The notes under the pieces are model-generated. The model saw nothing but the letters and a program-made list of their open reading frames with translations. It did no database searches and was not told the DNA's origin. Positions 8,646-16,311 of a DNA stretch of 52,066 bases are shown one piece after another; within the stretch, counting starts at the first letter, position 1; the number at the start of each line of letters is the position of its first letter. Both the position numbers and the translations under genes were made by a program. Origin of the DNA: Gemmatimonadota bacterium (GTDB taxonomy: Bacteria > JAAXHH01); the NCBI GenBank assembly GCA_026706345.1, contig JAPOYX010000164.1, forward strand, positions 1-52,066, written 5' to 3'.

Positions 8646-9716
8646 TCAGTCCACCAGGATCATCTTCAGGCACACCGCCATGGGGATATCAGCCACGACG
8701 CCCGAGAGATGGAGAAGACCCGTATCCGGGTCGAGACGGTGATAGGTGACCGTATCCGAACTCTGGTTGCCGCAGAGGACGAAGCTCCCGGTCGGATCGA
8801 TCCCGAAATTGCGCGGGTTCTCGCCGCCCGTGGGCACGATGCCGAGGAGGGTCAGGCGGCCCGACTCCGCGTCCACGGCGTACATGGCGAGGCTGTCGTG
8901 CCCCCGGTTGGAGCCGTAGAGGTACCGGCCGTCGTCGGTGATGTGGATGTCCGCCGTGTGGCTGACCTCGCCGTAGTCGTCGGGCAGCGTCGTCACCGTT
9001 TCCAATGCGGTGAGCGTGCCGGCCGACCCGTCGTAGGCGAAGGTCGTGATCGTGTTCCCCATCTCGTTGATCACGTAGGCGAACCGGCGATTGGGATGGA
9101 ACTCGATGTGCCGGGGCCCGGATCCGGGCGGCACCGAGGCCTCGCCATGGGGCGTCAAGACCGCCGTATCCGGATCAAGGGCGTAGATCATCACCTTGTC
9201 GGTCCCGAGGTCCGGCGAAAAGACGAAGTTGTAGTCCAGGTCGTGGCGGATCATGTGGGCGTGGGGTTCCTGCTGACGGCTCTGGTCGACGCTCGAACCG
9301 GTGTGCTGGATGACCGACGCCGCCTCGCCCAGGGAGCCGTCGTCGTTCACGGGAAAGGAGGACACGGACCCGCCGCCGTAGTTGGCGACGAGCACGGCCT
9401 GGCCGCTCCGGTGCACGTCGATGGAACAGGGACCGGCGCCGCCGGACGACTGGCTGTTCAGGGGCGTGAGCGTGCCGGACGCATCCACGGCGTAGGCGAA
9501 GACACCGCCGTGGGGATCGCCCGTCTCGCCCACCGCGTAGAGAAAGCGGGCGTCCGGTGTCAGGACCAGAAACGACGGGTTCGTGATCCCCCCCACGTGA
9601 CTGACGTACTCCATGACGCCGGTGTCGGTATCGACGTCGTATACGTAGATGCCCTTGCTGGTGGTCTGTGTGTAGGTGCCGACGAAAACGCGTACGGTCC
9701 GGGCGTTACTGGACAT
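8646..9716 (-). CDS. pgl: lactonase family beta-propeller protein (YbhE/Pgl-type 6-phosphogluconolactonase)
   Basis: The product is 356 residues with no signal peptide, built of repeated propeller blades (FVGTYTQTTSKGIYVYDVD, NPSFLVLTPDARFLYAV, GSGPRHIEFHPNRRFAYVINE, GENPRNFGIDPTGSFVLCGN). These motifs are characteristic of the seven-bladed lactonase family, whose E. coli member hydrolyses 6-phosphogluconolactone; other members act on other sugar lactones. An AAGGAG site precedes the ATG. It is the first gene of an operon with the acyl-CoA synthetase at 6612. A LacI-type operator sits about 57 bases upstream, pointing to sugar-responsive control. Given the nearby deoxy-sugar genes, the true substrate could be a different aldonolactone. 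Confidence 0.88.
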   Translation of the reverse strand: MSSNARTVRVFVGTYTQTTSKGIYVYDVDTDTGVMEYVSHVGGITNPSFLVLTPDARFLYAVGETGDPHGGVFAYAVDASGTLTPLNSQSSGGAGPCSIDVHRSGQAVLVANYGGGSVSSFPVNDDGSLGEAASVIQHTGSSVDQSRQQEPHAHMIRHDLDYNFVFSPDLGTDKVMIYALDPDTAVLTPHGEASVPPGSGPRHIEFHPNRRFAYVINEMGNTITTFAYDGSAGTLTALETVTTLPDDYGEVSHTADIHITDDGRYLYGSNRGHDSLAMYAVDAESGRLTLLGIVPTGGENPRNFGIDPTGSFVLCGNQSSDTVTYHRLDPDTGLLHLSGVVADIPMAVCLKMILVD

Positions 9717-9772
9717 TGGGTGATTCTCCTTGATGGGCTGAAATGGTCCTGGTATGAGTTCGCTATCCCGAC

Positions 9773-9786
9773 TGCAATCGATTACA
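9773..9786. promoter_or_regulatory. LacI/GalR-family operator-like palindrome
   Basis: TGCAATCGATTACA fits the LacI-family operator pattern TG-n-AA-n-CG-n-TT-n-CA at every fixed position. The near-palindrome extends to ACTG...CAGT (9771-9788). It lies in the 200-bp gap between the divergent lactonase operon (minus) and the small membrane gene (plus). No LacI-type regulator is encoded in the window. Confidence 0.55.
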
Positions 9787-9920
9787 GTCGTCTTACTTTA
9801 AAAAACCAACGAGATTGTTAACGTTATTTCAACTAATTATATATATGACCCGGGTACAACAGAGTATAAAGGTTCACGTCAGCGATGCCATGCATACACC
9901 GACAGGAGCAGAACTCAAAG

Positions 9921-10175
9921 ATGAATAACCACAAAACTCAAAGAGACACCGAAGAACTGATGGAGGAAGTGTACTTCAAGGACCAAAACGTTAAAAGCCG
10001 TTTGTCCGGCCTGGAAACATCGGACGACAGCATGCGGGAACTCATGGAATACAACGCCGACCAGTTGAAGGACATGAAGAGCGATGCCCGTTGGTGGAGA
10101 AAAACCCTGCTTACCTGTGTGCTTGCTATGATTGGTCTCCAGGTCACCATTACGCTCATAATCTTCTTGGACTGA
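9921..10175 (+). CDS. small coiled-coil protein with C-terminal transmembrane helix
   Basis: The product is 84 residues: a charged helical region (TQRDTEELMEEVYFKDQNVK) followed by one membrane helix (LLTCVLAMIGLQVTITLIIF) ending LD. I chose ATG 9921 because an AGGAG lies about 12 bases upstream; an in-frame ATG at 9885 has no such site. Its stop nearly meets the stop of the convergent epimerase gene. The plan matches the 4389 protein. No family is recognised. Confidence 0.5.
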   Translation: MNNHKTQRDTEELMEEVYFKDQNVKSRLSGLETSDDSMRELMEYNADQLKDMKSDARWWRKTLLTCVLAMIGLQVTITLIIFLD

Positions 10176-10182
10176 CCTCCAG

Positions 10183-10902
10183 CTACCCCACCGGCCTCCG
10201 CTGCCACTTCCACCATTCCTCCTGCGGGGCGTAGCCCAGGATGCGTTCGGCCTTCTCGAGACTGTATTGCCCCGGGCCGTAGTGACTGTGCAGGTTGAAG
10301 GCCTGGTAAAAACCGGGCACCGCGGGGAGTTCGAGGCCCTGGCGACAGGCCACGGCGAGATCGTCGTGGATGATGAGGAAGCCCCGGGTCGAGTTTTTGC
10401 CGGTGTGCTCCGTCGGCCGGGGCGCCAGGCCCTGGAACAGGTAGCAGACCGTGTGGATCTCGTGGTGCCGGGCAAAGCTCCGGACGATCTCGTTGCTCAT
10501 GTGCTTGGTGATGAAGTAATAGTCGCTGGACGGCGCGTCGGGCGCGTCGACCGGGACGGCCGTGTCGTGAACGTATGCGAGGAGCGTCTGCGCCGGACCG
10601 GTGTGGATCACCTTCCTGATCCCGGCGTCGGCGGCCGCCTTCATCACGTTCCAGGCCCCGATGGTATTGACCTGGAAGCTTAGCGTGTCGTCGTGGCGCA
10701 GGACCGTGAAGTTCATGACCGCGTCCACGCCCTCCATGGCCTCGCGTACCTGGCCGTATTCGCGGACGTCCACAGTGAGGACGGGTTTGCCGTCCGGGTG
10801 GTCCTTGATGTCGGCCAGCCGCAGATCGTAGTCCTTTTCGAGCGCGGGAATGATGTGGGGCGCGATGAGTCCGGACGCCCCGAGCAGCAGGACCTTCTTC
10901 AT
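10183..10902 (-). CDS. NAD-dependent epimerase/dehydratase family protein (extended SDR)
   Basis: The product is 239 residues. The N-terminus MKKVLLLGASGLIAPH carries a Rossmann nucleotide-binding turn, LTVDVREYG is the adenine-contact region, and YYFITKH supplies the YxxxK catalytic pair. The ATG at 10900-10902 follows GAGGTGTC and begins exactly at the Rossmann strand; upstream reading is in the antisense of the next gene and not protein-like. It is smaller than true sugar-nucleotide epimerases (about 320). It follows the related epimerase at 10986 after 83 bases, so a duplicated, co-transcribed pair is likely. Substrate unknown. Confidence 0.8.
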   Translation of the reverse strand: MKKVLLLGASGLIAPHIIPALEKDYDLRLADIKDHPDGKPVLTVDVREYGQVREAMEGVDAVMNFTVLRHDDTLSFQVNTIGAWNVMKAAADAGIRKVIHTGPAQTLLAYVHDTAVPVDAPDAPSSDYYFITKHMSNEIVRSFARHHEIHTVCYLFQGLAPRPTEHTGKNSTRGFLIIHDDLAVACRQGLELPAVPGFYQAFNLHSHYGPGQYSLEKAERILGYAPQEEWWKWQRRPVG

Positions 10903-10985
10903 GAATGACACCTCGATCCGATTACCGGGGAGCGCCGAGGTCCGCAGTTCGCGTCGATTCCAGGAATGAACATCATACCTCTCCT

Positions 10986-11756
10986 TTAGTCCCGCCAGTT
11001 CGCGGCGAAGTTGTGGACCGGCGCGTAGCCGAGATCGCGGGCCTGGTTGATGAGGTACTTCGGGTTTTCCAGGTCGGCGCAGATGTGATACAGGGCGTAC
11101 CGGCTCGTCCACCAGACCTGGTCCGACGCGTCCCGCTCCAGGGCCAGCCGGAAGGCCTGGGCCGCGTCCCGGTAGTCCAGCCACAGCAGGTCGGGCGCCT
11201 GGCCGGCCACCTCCTCTTCGCTGACCAGGGTCCCCAGCCGAAGGCCCGTCACCGTCACCATGTAGTCCCGGGCGAACTCCCGGGCGGTGTGCTCGCCCAG
11301 GTAGCGGGACATGGCGGGCATATCGGGCTCGGGCAGCGGCTTCCACAACTCGCCGATATACACGTCGTCCGGATAAGGCCGGAAGAGGTCGAGCGTCCCG
11401 CCGTAGACGAAACGCTTGACGCCGGCCTCGACGCCGGCCTTGAAGAGCTGGTGCGTGCCCCGCGTGGCCAGCTCCAGGAGATGCTTCTCGCGCTCCACCT
11501 CGGATTCGGGCAGGTCCCGGGGCGGCTCGCCCGTATGGACGATGGCGTCCATGCCCCGGACCGCCCGCCAGACGAAGTCCTGGTCGAGCAGGCTGCCCTC
11601 GACGGTGTCTCCGGGCGATTGGCCGCGCGTTTCGCCCCCGGTCCCCGCCGGCAATTCGACGGGCGATTCGTCCACGAGACAGAGCCGGTGGCCCTTCAGG
11701 GCTTCGGCGACGGCCCGGCCCAGCCGGCTGGCGGCGCCGGTAATCAGGATTTCCAT
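10986..11756 (-). CDS. NAD-dependent epimerase family protein with degenerate YxxxK motif
   Basis: The product is 256 residues. It starts MEILITGAASRLGRAVAEAL with a Rossmann turn, then CLVDESP, then VHTGEP. The expected catalytic Tyr-x-x-x-Lys is present only as MSRYLGEHTAREF: the Tyr and following Glu helix are there but the Lys is His. An AAGGAG lies 6 bases before the ATG at 11754-11756, which settles the start. It is a distant paralogue of the next gene (10183-10902). The lost Lys may mean a changed chemistry or a binding role. Substrate unknown. Confidence 0.78.
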   Translation of the reverse strand: MEILITGAASRLGRAVAEALKGHRLCLVDESPVELPAGTGGETRGQSPGDTVEGSLLDQDFVWRAVRGMDAIVHTGEPPRDLPESEVEREKHLLELATRGTHQLFKAGVEAGVKRFVYGGTLDLFRPYPDDVYIGELWKPLPEPDMPAMSRYLGEHTAREFARDYMVTVTGLRLGTLVSEEEVAGQAPDLLWLDYRDAAQAFRLALERDASDQVWWTSRYALYHICADLENPKYLINQARDLGYAPVHNFAANWRD

Positions 11757-11881
11757 GGTTGCTCCTTTGCGATTCAACTTTTTCTACGAGTTATCCGGCT
11801 AGATTCCGACCAATCCTATAAGGTCACACTCCCGACCTTCCCGTGTGCGTCCGGTGGCGCAGTCCAGGCCGGAGGACTACT

Positions 11882-12712
11882 TCAGGCCTTGGGGTCGTCG
11901 AAAGTCCACAGGTCCAGGGCCGTGCCGCCCAGCACGCGGGGCATGTCTTCCGGCGCGATGAACGTCATTTCGTCGCGGACGACCGACAGGGTCTGGCCGT
12001 ACTCGGCGTTCGCCAGGCAGACGGGCCAGTCGGTGCCCCACATGATGCGGCGCCCTCCGAAGGCCTGGTACACGGCCTTGACCATGGCGTGGGTATCGGG
12101 CCAGGGATAGCCCTGATTCGAAATGGACCAGGTATGGCTGATCTTCACGTAGACCCGGGGGTACCGGGCCAGGTCGAGGACGGCCTGCATTTCGTCCGGC
12201 CGGTCTGGATGCGCGTCAGCCATGTGATCCACGACGACGTCGAGGCCGGGAAACCGGTCCAGCAGGCCGGCCAGGTCGGGCAGGCGGCCCGGCCGCGTGA
12301 GCATGAGCAGGGGGACCCTGAGCTCCTCGGCGCGTTGGAAGATTGGCGGCATGAGGGGACCGCGGAACCAGTCGCCCGCCGGCCCTTCGGAGGGGCTCAG
12401 CCGCACGCCCTGGAAACCGTGCTCCTCCACCCAACGGCTGAGGTGGTCCGGCGCGGCGGGGTCTTCGGGGTTGACGCGGCAGACCCCGGCAAACTTGTCC
12501 GGGTACGTGCGCAGAACGTGGGATACGTACGCATTGTCCCAACGGTAGCCGATGTACTGTACCAGGACGGTTTTTTCCACGCCGTGCCGGTCCATCAGGG
12601 CCAGGAGCATTTCGACCGTCCGGTCCTCGGCGGGCGGGGCGTCGTTTTCCGCGGGCCAGGGAAAGACGGGGTCGTTGACCCAGACGTGGGTATGGGGGTC
12701 GATGATGCGCAT
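11882..12712 (-). CDS. amidohydrolase-2 family metal-dependent hydrolase (COG3618-like)
   Basis: The product is 276 residues, a TIM-barrel hydrolase. The metal-binding HxH is at the N-terminus (IDPHTHVWVND), with FQGVRLSPSE, VVDHMADAHPD and the late GTDWPV motif. The PF04909/COG3618 group includes lactonases for L-fucono-, L-rhamnono- and related sugar lactones, decarboxylases and other hydrolases. Its neighbours (sugar dehydrogenases, RhaM, lactonase) make a sugar-lactone role attractive but unproved. It lies 125 bases upstream of the epimerase pair on the same strand. Confidence 0.82.
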   Translation of the reverse strand: MRIIDPHTHVWVNDPVFPWPAENDAPPAEDRTVEMLLALMDRHGVEKTVLVQYIGYRWDNAYVSHVLRTYPDKFAGVCRVNPEDPAAPDHLSRWVEEHGFQGVRLSPSEGPAGDWFRGPLMPPIFQRAEELRVPLLMLTRPGRLPDLAGLLDRFPGLDVVVDHMADAHPDRPDEMQAVLDLARYPRVYVKISHTWSISNQGYPWPDTHAMVKAVYQAFGGRRIMWGTDWPVCLANAEYGQTLSVVRDEMTFIAPEDMPRVLGGTALDLWTFDDPKA

Positions 12713-12799
12713 GGATCTCGTATGCTGTGAGTTTGAAACGAACTGCTAATGTCGAGGCGAAAACAGATTAAATCAAGGAGAAAGTGAGGTGCGTTTGGA

Positions 12800-13033
12800 A
12801 TGGCAAGACAAAACCTGATCCTGGGCCTGCAGGCCATATCGGCGGTCGGTATTTTCGCGCTTGGCCTGTTGACCTGTTTCGGCCAGTCGGGCAGGGACCT
12901 TCGTTTGGAGATGCGGCAGGGATTCGAGTCGATCCGGGGGGAAATGAGGAATCTCAACACCCGCGTTTCCCGCGTGGAAGGACACCTCGGGATTTCGCCT
13001 GGGAATTCGCCCGGGCAGAAACCGGCTCCCTGA
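12800..13033 (+). CDS. small membrane-anchored coiled-coil protein (paralogue of 6214-6567)
   Basis: The product is 77 residues: an N-terminal membrane helix (LILGLQAISAVGIFALGLLT), GQSGRDLRLEMRQGF, a short charged helix, LNTRVSRVEGHLG and a Pro-rich tail. It matches the 6214 protein in order and sequence but has only one coiled-coil repeat. AAGGAG lies about 26 bases upstream of the ATG; a nearer GAGGTG is at about 10 bases. Function unknown. Confidence 0.5.
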   Translation: MARQNLILGLQAISAVGIFALGLLTCFGQSGRDLRLEMRQGFESIRGEMRNLNTRVSRVEGHLGISPGNSPGQKPAP

Positions 13034-13048
13034 CTGTCATCGCACAGA

Positions 13049-13131
13049 CCGGATCAGCGACTCCGCTTAACAGGCCGGATCAGCGGCTCCGCTTAACAGA
13101 TAGGATCAGACCGGATCAGCGCGTCCGCACG
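13049..13131. repeat. 26-bp direct repeats at the 3' end of the NHL gene
   Basis: Unit 1 (13049-13074) and unit 2 (13075-13100) share CCGGATCAGCG-n-CTCCGCTTAACAG with about two differences. A third partial copy (CCGGATCAGCGCGTCCGC, from about 13111) overlaps the stop codon and last codons of the NHL-repeat gene. Confidence 0.6.
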
Positions 13132-13982
13132 AACTTCTGCAACCTGGCATCGGCCTGCACTTCGCCGACGTAGAGATCGCCTCGGGAGTCCATCCAGATG
13201 CCGTGAGGGCAGCCGGCGAACTCGCCGGGCCGGGCGCTCCGCCGTCCGCCGCCCCAGCTGCTGACCAGCTCCCCGTCCAGGGTGTAGATACCCACCTGTT
13301 GTTCCAGTTCGGCCACGTAAGCGATGTCTTCCACCGGATCGAAGTAGACCGTATCGGGCTTGCCAGGAACGTGGCGTTCCTCGATGAAATCGCCTTCAAG
13401 GTCGAAAAGCTGGATACGCTGGTTTTCGCGGTCGCACACCCAGAGCCGGTCATAGCGGTCGATGCGGACGCAGTGGCTCAGCGCGAACTGGGAAGGGCCG
13501 TCCCCCCAGCCGCCCCAGGAGTGGATGTGATTCCCCTCGGCGTCGTAACGGTGCACCCGGGCGTTGTCGTAGCCGTCGGACACGTAGATATCGCCGTTAG
13601 GCGCGACAACCGCTTCCGTCGGCTTGCGGAATGGACCGCCGTCGTTTGCGCTCGGAACGCCGGGCGTGCCGATTACCAGCACCTGGTTGCCGTCCCGGTC
13701 GAACTTTCGGACGCAGTGGTCCAGCCAGTCGACCAGAAATATGTTGTCCTCGCCGTCGATGTAGATGCCGTGGGCGTTCTTCAGGATGCCGTCACCAATG
13801 GTCTTGACGAACCGGCCGTCCCGGTCAAATACGACCAGGGGATGCTCGCTGCGGGAATAGACGTACACGTTGTCCCGGGAATCGCACGCCACGCCGGTGA
13901 TCCAGCCGAAGGACCATCCCTCGGGCAGGGTCCACCAGTTTTCCTGCACCTCGTACGTGTAGGCTCCGTCACCGAAGCTCAT
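13116..13982 (-). CDS. NHL-repeat beta-propeller protein
   Basis: The product is 288 residues without a signal peptide. It has six or so NHL-type blades, each with a GI/V...D...D/NIYV/FLVD...RV core: DSRDNVYVYSRSEHPLVVFD, KNAHGIYIDGEDNIFLVDWL, KPTEAVVAPNGDIYVSDGYD, CVRIDRYDRLWVCDRENQRI. It resembles the peptidyl-alpha-hydroxyglycine amidating-lyase-like and SMP-30-like proteins common in these genomes. AGAGGT precedes the ATG. It is probably cytosolic; whether it is an enzyme or a binding scaffold cannot be told. Its 3' end overlaps a short repeat array. Confidence 0.78.
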   Translation of the reverse strand: MSFGDGAYTYEVQENWWTLPEGWSFGWITGVACDSRDNVYVYSRSEHPLVVFDRDGRFVKTIGDGILKNAHGIYIDGEDNIFLVDWLDHCVRKFDRDGNQVLVIGTPGVPSANDGGPFRKPTEAVVAPNGDIYVSDGYDNARVHRYDAEGNHIHSWGGWGDGPSQFALSHCVRIDRYDRLWVCDRENQRIQLFDLEGDFIEERHVPGKPDTVYFDPVEDIAYVAELEQQVGIYTLDGELVSSWGGGRRSARPGEFAGCPHGIWMDSRGDLYVGEVQADARLQKFVRTR

Positions 13983-14097
13983 GGATTTACCTCTTTCCTG
14001 TTGAATTTGGTTCTCCGTACCCAGAGTCCGGCGGGCTGGTCTGGTCCGGGCTGGCCAGCCCGTACCGTTGCTGCCGCCAAATCACGGAACACGGGGG

Positions 14098-14283
14098 TTA
14101 CGTGTCGCACCGCGAGCCGTCAGGATGCTGCCATGTCGCCTCGACAGCCGAATACAGATGCACGATCCAGCCGTAGCCCAACAGCCAGAGCAGGACCGCG
14201 AGGACAAAATGCACGACCGCGGCGGGCCTGCGGCCCTGGTACAACTGCCCCAGCCCGGGTATGACCAGACTGAAAATGAGCAC
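14098..14283 (-). CDS. small two-helix membrane protein with PGLGQLYQG motif
   Basis: The product is 61 residues, starting at GTG 14281-14283: a helix with VIPGLGQLYQGR, a second strong helix (VVHFVLAVLLWLLGYGWIVH) and a short tail. The PGLGQxYxG turn between two helices is typical of small TM2/DUF5683-like membrane proteins, which often carry an N-terminal zinc ribbon that is absent here. An in-frame TGA lies about 25 bases upstream of the GTG, so the gene cannot extend far. The RBS is weak. It may be a truncated family member. Confidence 0.5.
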   Translation of the reverse strand: MLIFSLVIPGLGQLYQGRRPAAVVHFVLAVLLWLLGYGWIVHLYSAVEATWQHPDGSRCDT

Positions 14284-14344
14284 GCCAAACCTGGCGCCCG
14301 AGGTCGTGCCTCAAAGCATGGTGCGTCTCCCGGTTTTAAAGCAC

Positions 14345-15238
14345 TCAGGGTTCCTGCGCAACCCTGTGCGCCTGCTTGGGATCACGGCTCTGCTCTTCCA
14401 GGGCAGCGACCCAGCTGTCGGCCCATGCCTGGTGATCGGTCAGCACCCGCTCCGGATGGGCGCGGCTCCGCACGCAGAAATCGGGGAAGAAGGGGCGCCC
14501 GGTCGGCGCGCCGTAGGCCACGTACCGCAGGTCCAGGCTCCACCGCACGTCCCATTCGGTCAGGTTCGGCGTGGACCGGTGGGGCGTATACTGGCTCAGG
14601 AAGACGACCCCGCCCTTGCGCACTTCGGCCGGTTCCGCATCGGTCTCGGGCATGAGGTCCGGTTGTATGCTCGTGCCCGCGTCCGACACGTGGTCGAGAT
14701 GGCCGGTGTGGATCACGTCCGGGATCACCTCCAGGCATCCCCGCTCCACCGTGGCGTCCACCAGGGGCAGCCAGCAGGTGAGCGCGAGGGTCCGGTCCGA
14801 CTCCGCCCAGCTCACCCCGGAATCCTGGTGCCAGGGCACGTTGTACGACGGGCTGCCGTCCAGCCGAGACGGCGGCTTGGCCCGCAGGTGCTGGATGGGC
14901 GAGCAGGTGATGTCGGGTCCGACGAAGGACTCCACGGCGTCGAGCAGGTTGTCGTTTCTGAGGAAATCGAAAACTGGCTTCGCCCGCAGATCGTAGATGT
15001 CCAGACCGCTTCCGATCTCGGCGCTCTGGGCGAACAAACGAGCGTAGCGCGTCAGGAAGGGTTCATCCTCGTAAAGGTCGGTGATCTTGCCCTCGGCGAG
15101 CAGATCCCGCGCACGCCGGTCGACAAACTCCGTCATGGTGTCGATCACGGGATCCAGGTCGGCGTCGGTCAGCACGTCCTCGACGACCACCAGGCCGCGG
15201 TCGTGGAACGCTTCCAATTGCGCTTCGGTCAGGGCCAT
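14345..15238 (-). CDS. phytanoyl-CoA dioxygenase (PhyH) family Fe(II)/2-oxoglutarate oxygenase
   Basis: The product is 297 residues. PhyH-family hallmarks are the N-terminal LTEAQLEAFHDRGLVVVEDV, the iron-binding HxD in PWHQDSG, and the distal His (PHRSTPNLT) followed by the 2-oxoglutarate-binding Arg in VRWSLDLRY. The family hydroxylates varied small molecules in bacteria, so phytanoyl-CoA need not be the substrate. GGAGG lies about 10 bases before the ATG. It is on the same strand as the NHL and small membrane genes downstream. No partner gene reveals the substrate. Confidence 0.88.
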   Translation of the reverse strand: MALTEAQLEAFHDRGLVVVEDVLTDADLDPVIDTMTEFVDRRARDLLAEGKITDLYEDEPFLTRYARLFAQSAEIGSGLDIYDLRAKPVFDFLRNDNLLDAVESFVGPDITCSPIQHLRAKPPSRLDGSPSYNVPWHQDSGVSWAESDRTLALTCWLPLVDATVERGCLEVIPDVIHTGHLDHVSDAGTSIQPDLMPETDAEPAEVRKGGVVFLSQYTPHRSTPNLTEWDVRWSLDLRYVAYGAPTGRPFFPDFCVRSRAHPERVLTDHQAWADSWVAALEEQSRDPKQAHRVAQEP

Positions 15239-15340
15239 GGGCTAATGCCTCCTATACGGTCGGTTCTGTTTATGGCACACACAACGAATCTTAATGTTTT
15301 AAAAGACCGTTGGCAACGTCAGAAATCCGATCCCGCCTTT

Positions 15341-15655
15341 CTACAGTTCCACCGTCACCTGCACTGTTCTGGACAAGCGACCGTACTGTGCCGTAATCTG
15401 TGCTGTTCCCCACCCCGTAGAGATAACTGTACCTCGGGTTACCGTGGCTACCATCGGATTACTTGTCGACCATTCTATAACGGCTCCTGTTATCTCATTT
15501 TGATTCGTGTCGATCACTTTCGCAGTCAGGGTCAGGGTCTGATCAACCGATTCAAAAGTAAGTGAACGAGGAGTTACATCTATTCTGGCTGGTATCTGAA
15601 CAGCCGGTTCGGTGGGTGAGTCGCTACCGCACGCGGTCAGAATGTAGACACACAT
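15341..15655 (-). CDS. Ig-like (Big_2-type) lipoprotein, signal peptide apparently frameshifted
   Basis: The mature part has a lipobox (ILTACGS), a Ser/Pro linker and one bacterial Ig-like domain (PARIDVTPRSLTFESVDQTL, VIEWSTSNPMVATVTRGTV, GTAQITAQYG) typical of Big_2/BID_2 surface proteins. In the frame as read, only 8 residues precede the Cys, too few for a lipoprotein signal. In another frame, ATGATG at 15702-15707 with a good GGAG site encodes MMNIVPSIVPFTFCLNIYVC, a proper start. Adding two bases in the (GT)3(TA)3 tract at about 15647-15658 would join the two. So the gene probably spans 15341-15707 with an indel. Role unknown; probably surface-anchored. Confidence 0.6.
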   Translation of the reverse strand: MCVYILTACGSDSPTEPAVQIPARIDVTPRSLTFESVDQTLTLTAKVIDTNQNEITGAVIEWSTSNPMVATVTRGTVISTGWGTAQITAQYGRLSRTVQVTVEL

Positions 15656-15907
15656 ATATGTTCAGACAAAACGTGAACGGTACAATGGACGGAACAATGT
15701 TCATCATGATCTCCTATACCGGATGGGGACGGCTGGTCGGTAAGGATGGCCACGGCCAGACTTACTGCGTCCAGACTTACCGCGGCAAGCATGCGGAAGC
15801 ACACCAGGCAAGTCCTGGTCTCGGCTCCGGCGGAAGGATCTGAAAAGAGGACGAACGGGTAAAGTGCCTGTCAAGGCACGGTTCCCTGACAAAACGACGC
15901 CCTGCAA

Positions 15908-16240
15908 CTAGTCCTGATGGAACACTTCCTCCATCTCCGCCCACCATTCGCCTTCTTTCCGGGTCGGCAGCGGATCCTGCATCGGCATCATGACGTCCCA
16001 CCACTCCTGGGTGACCTGGTCGGCGGCCATCCTGGCCATGTCCGCCTCGAAGTCGTCGCCCACGTACTCGAAATAGGAGAAGAGGTAATCGTCTTTCAGA
16101 TAGATGGAGTAATTCGTGATGTTGCATTCGGTGATCATCTTCGCCACGCCGGGCCAGACCTCGGCGTGATATTCCTTGTATTCCTCTATCCGTTCCGGCC
16201 TGACCTTGAGGACCATGCCGTAGCGTTGGGGCGTTGCCAT
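15908..16240 (-). CDS. rhaM: L-rhamnose mutarotase
   Basis: The product is 110 residues, the family's usual size. Nearly the whole sequence follows the RhaM pattern: YHAEVWPGVAKMITECNITN, YSIYLKDDYLFSYFEYVGDD, FEADMARMAADQVTQEWWDV, EGEWWAEMEEVFHQD. The enzyme interconverts alpha- and beta-anomers of L-rhamnose, and relatives act on L-fucose. AAGGAG precedes the ATG. It is the third gene of the Gfo/Idh - aldo/keto reductase - rhaM operon, 71 bases after the reductase, so it would feed the correct anomer to those dehydrogenases. Confidence 0.93.
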   Translation of the reverse strand: MATPQRYGMVLKVRPERIEEYKEYHAEVWPGVAKMITECNITNYSIYLKDDYLFSYFEYVGDDFEADMARMAADQVTQEWWDVMMPMQDPLPTRKEGEWWAEMEEVFHQD

Positions 16241-16311
16241 TGGGGCTCCTTGTGATGGCTGAAATGACGTTCGTCACGACGGCGTCGGCGCGTAACGCCC
16301 GCTGCGATTTC

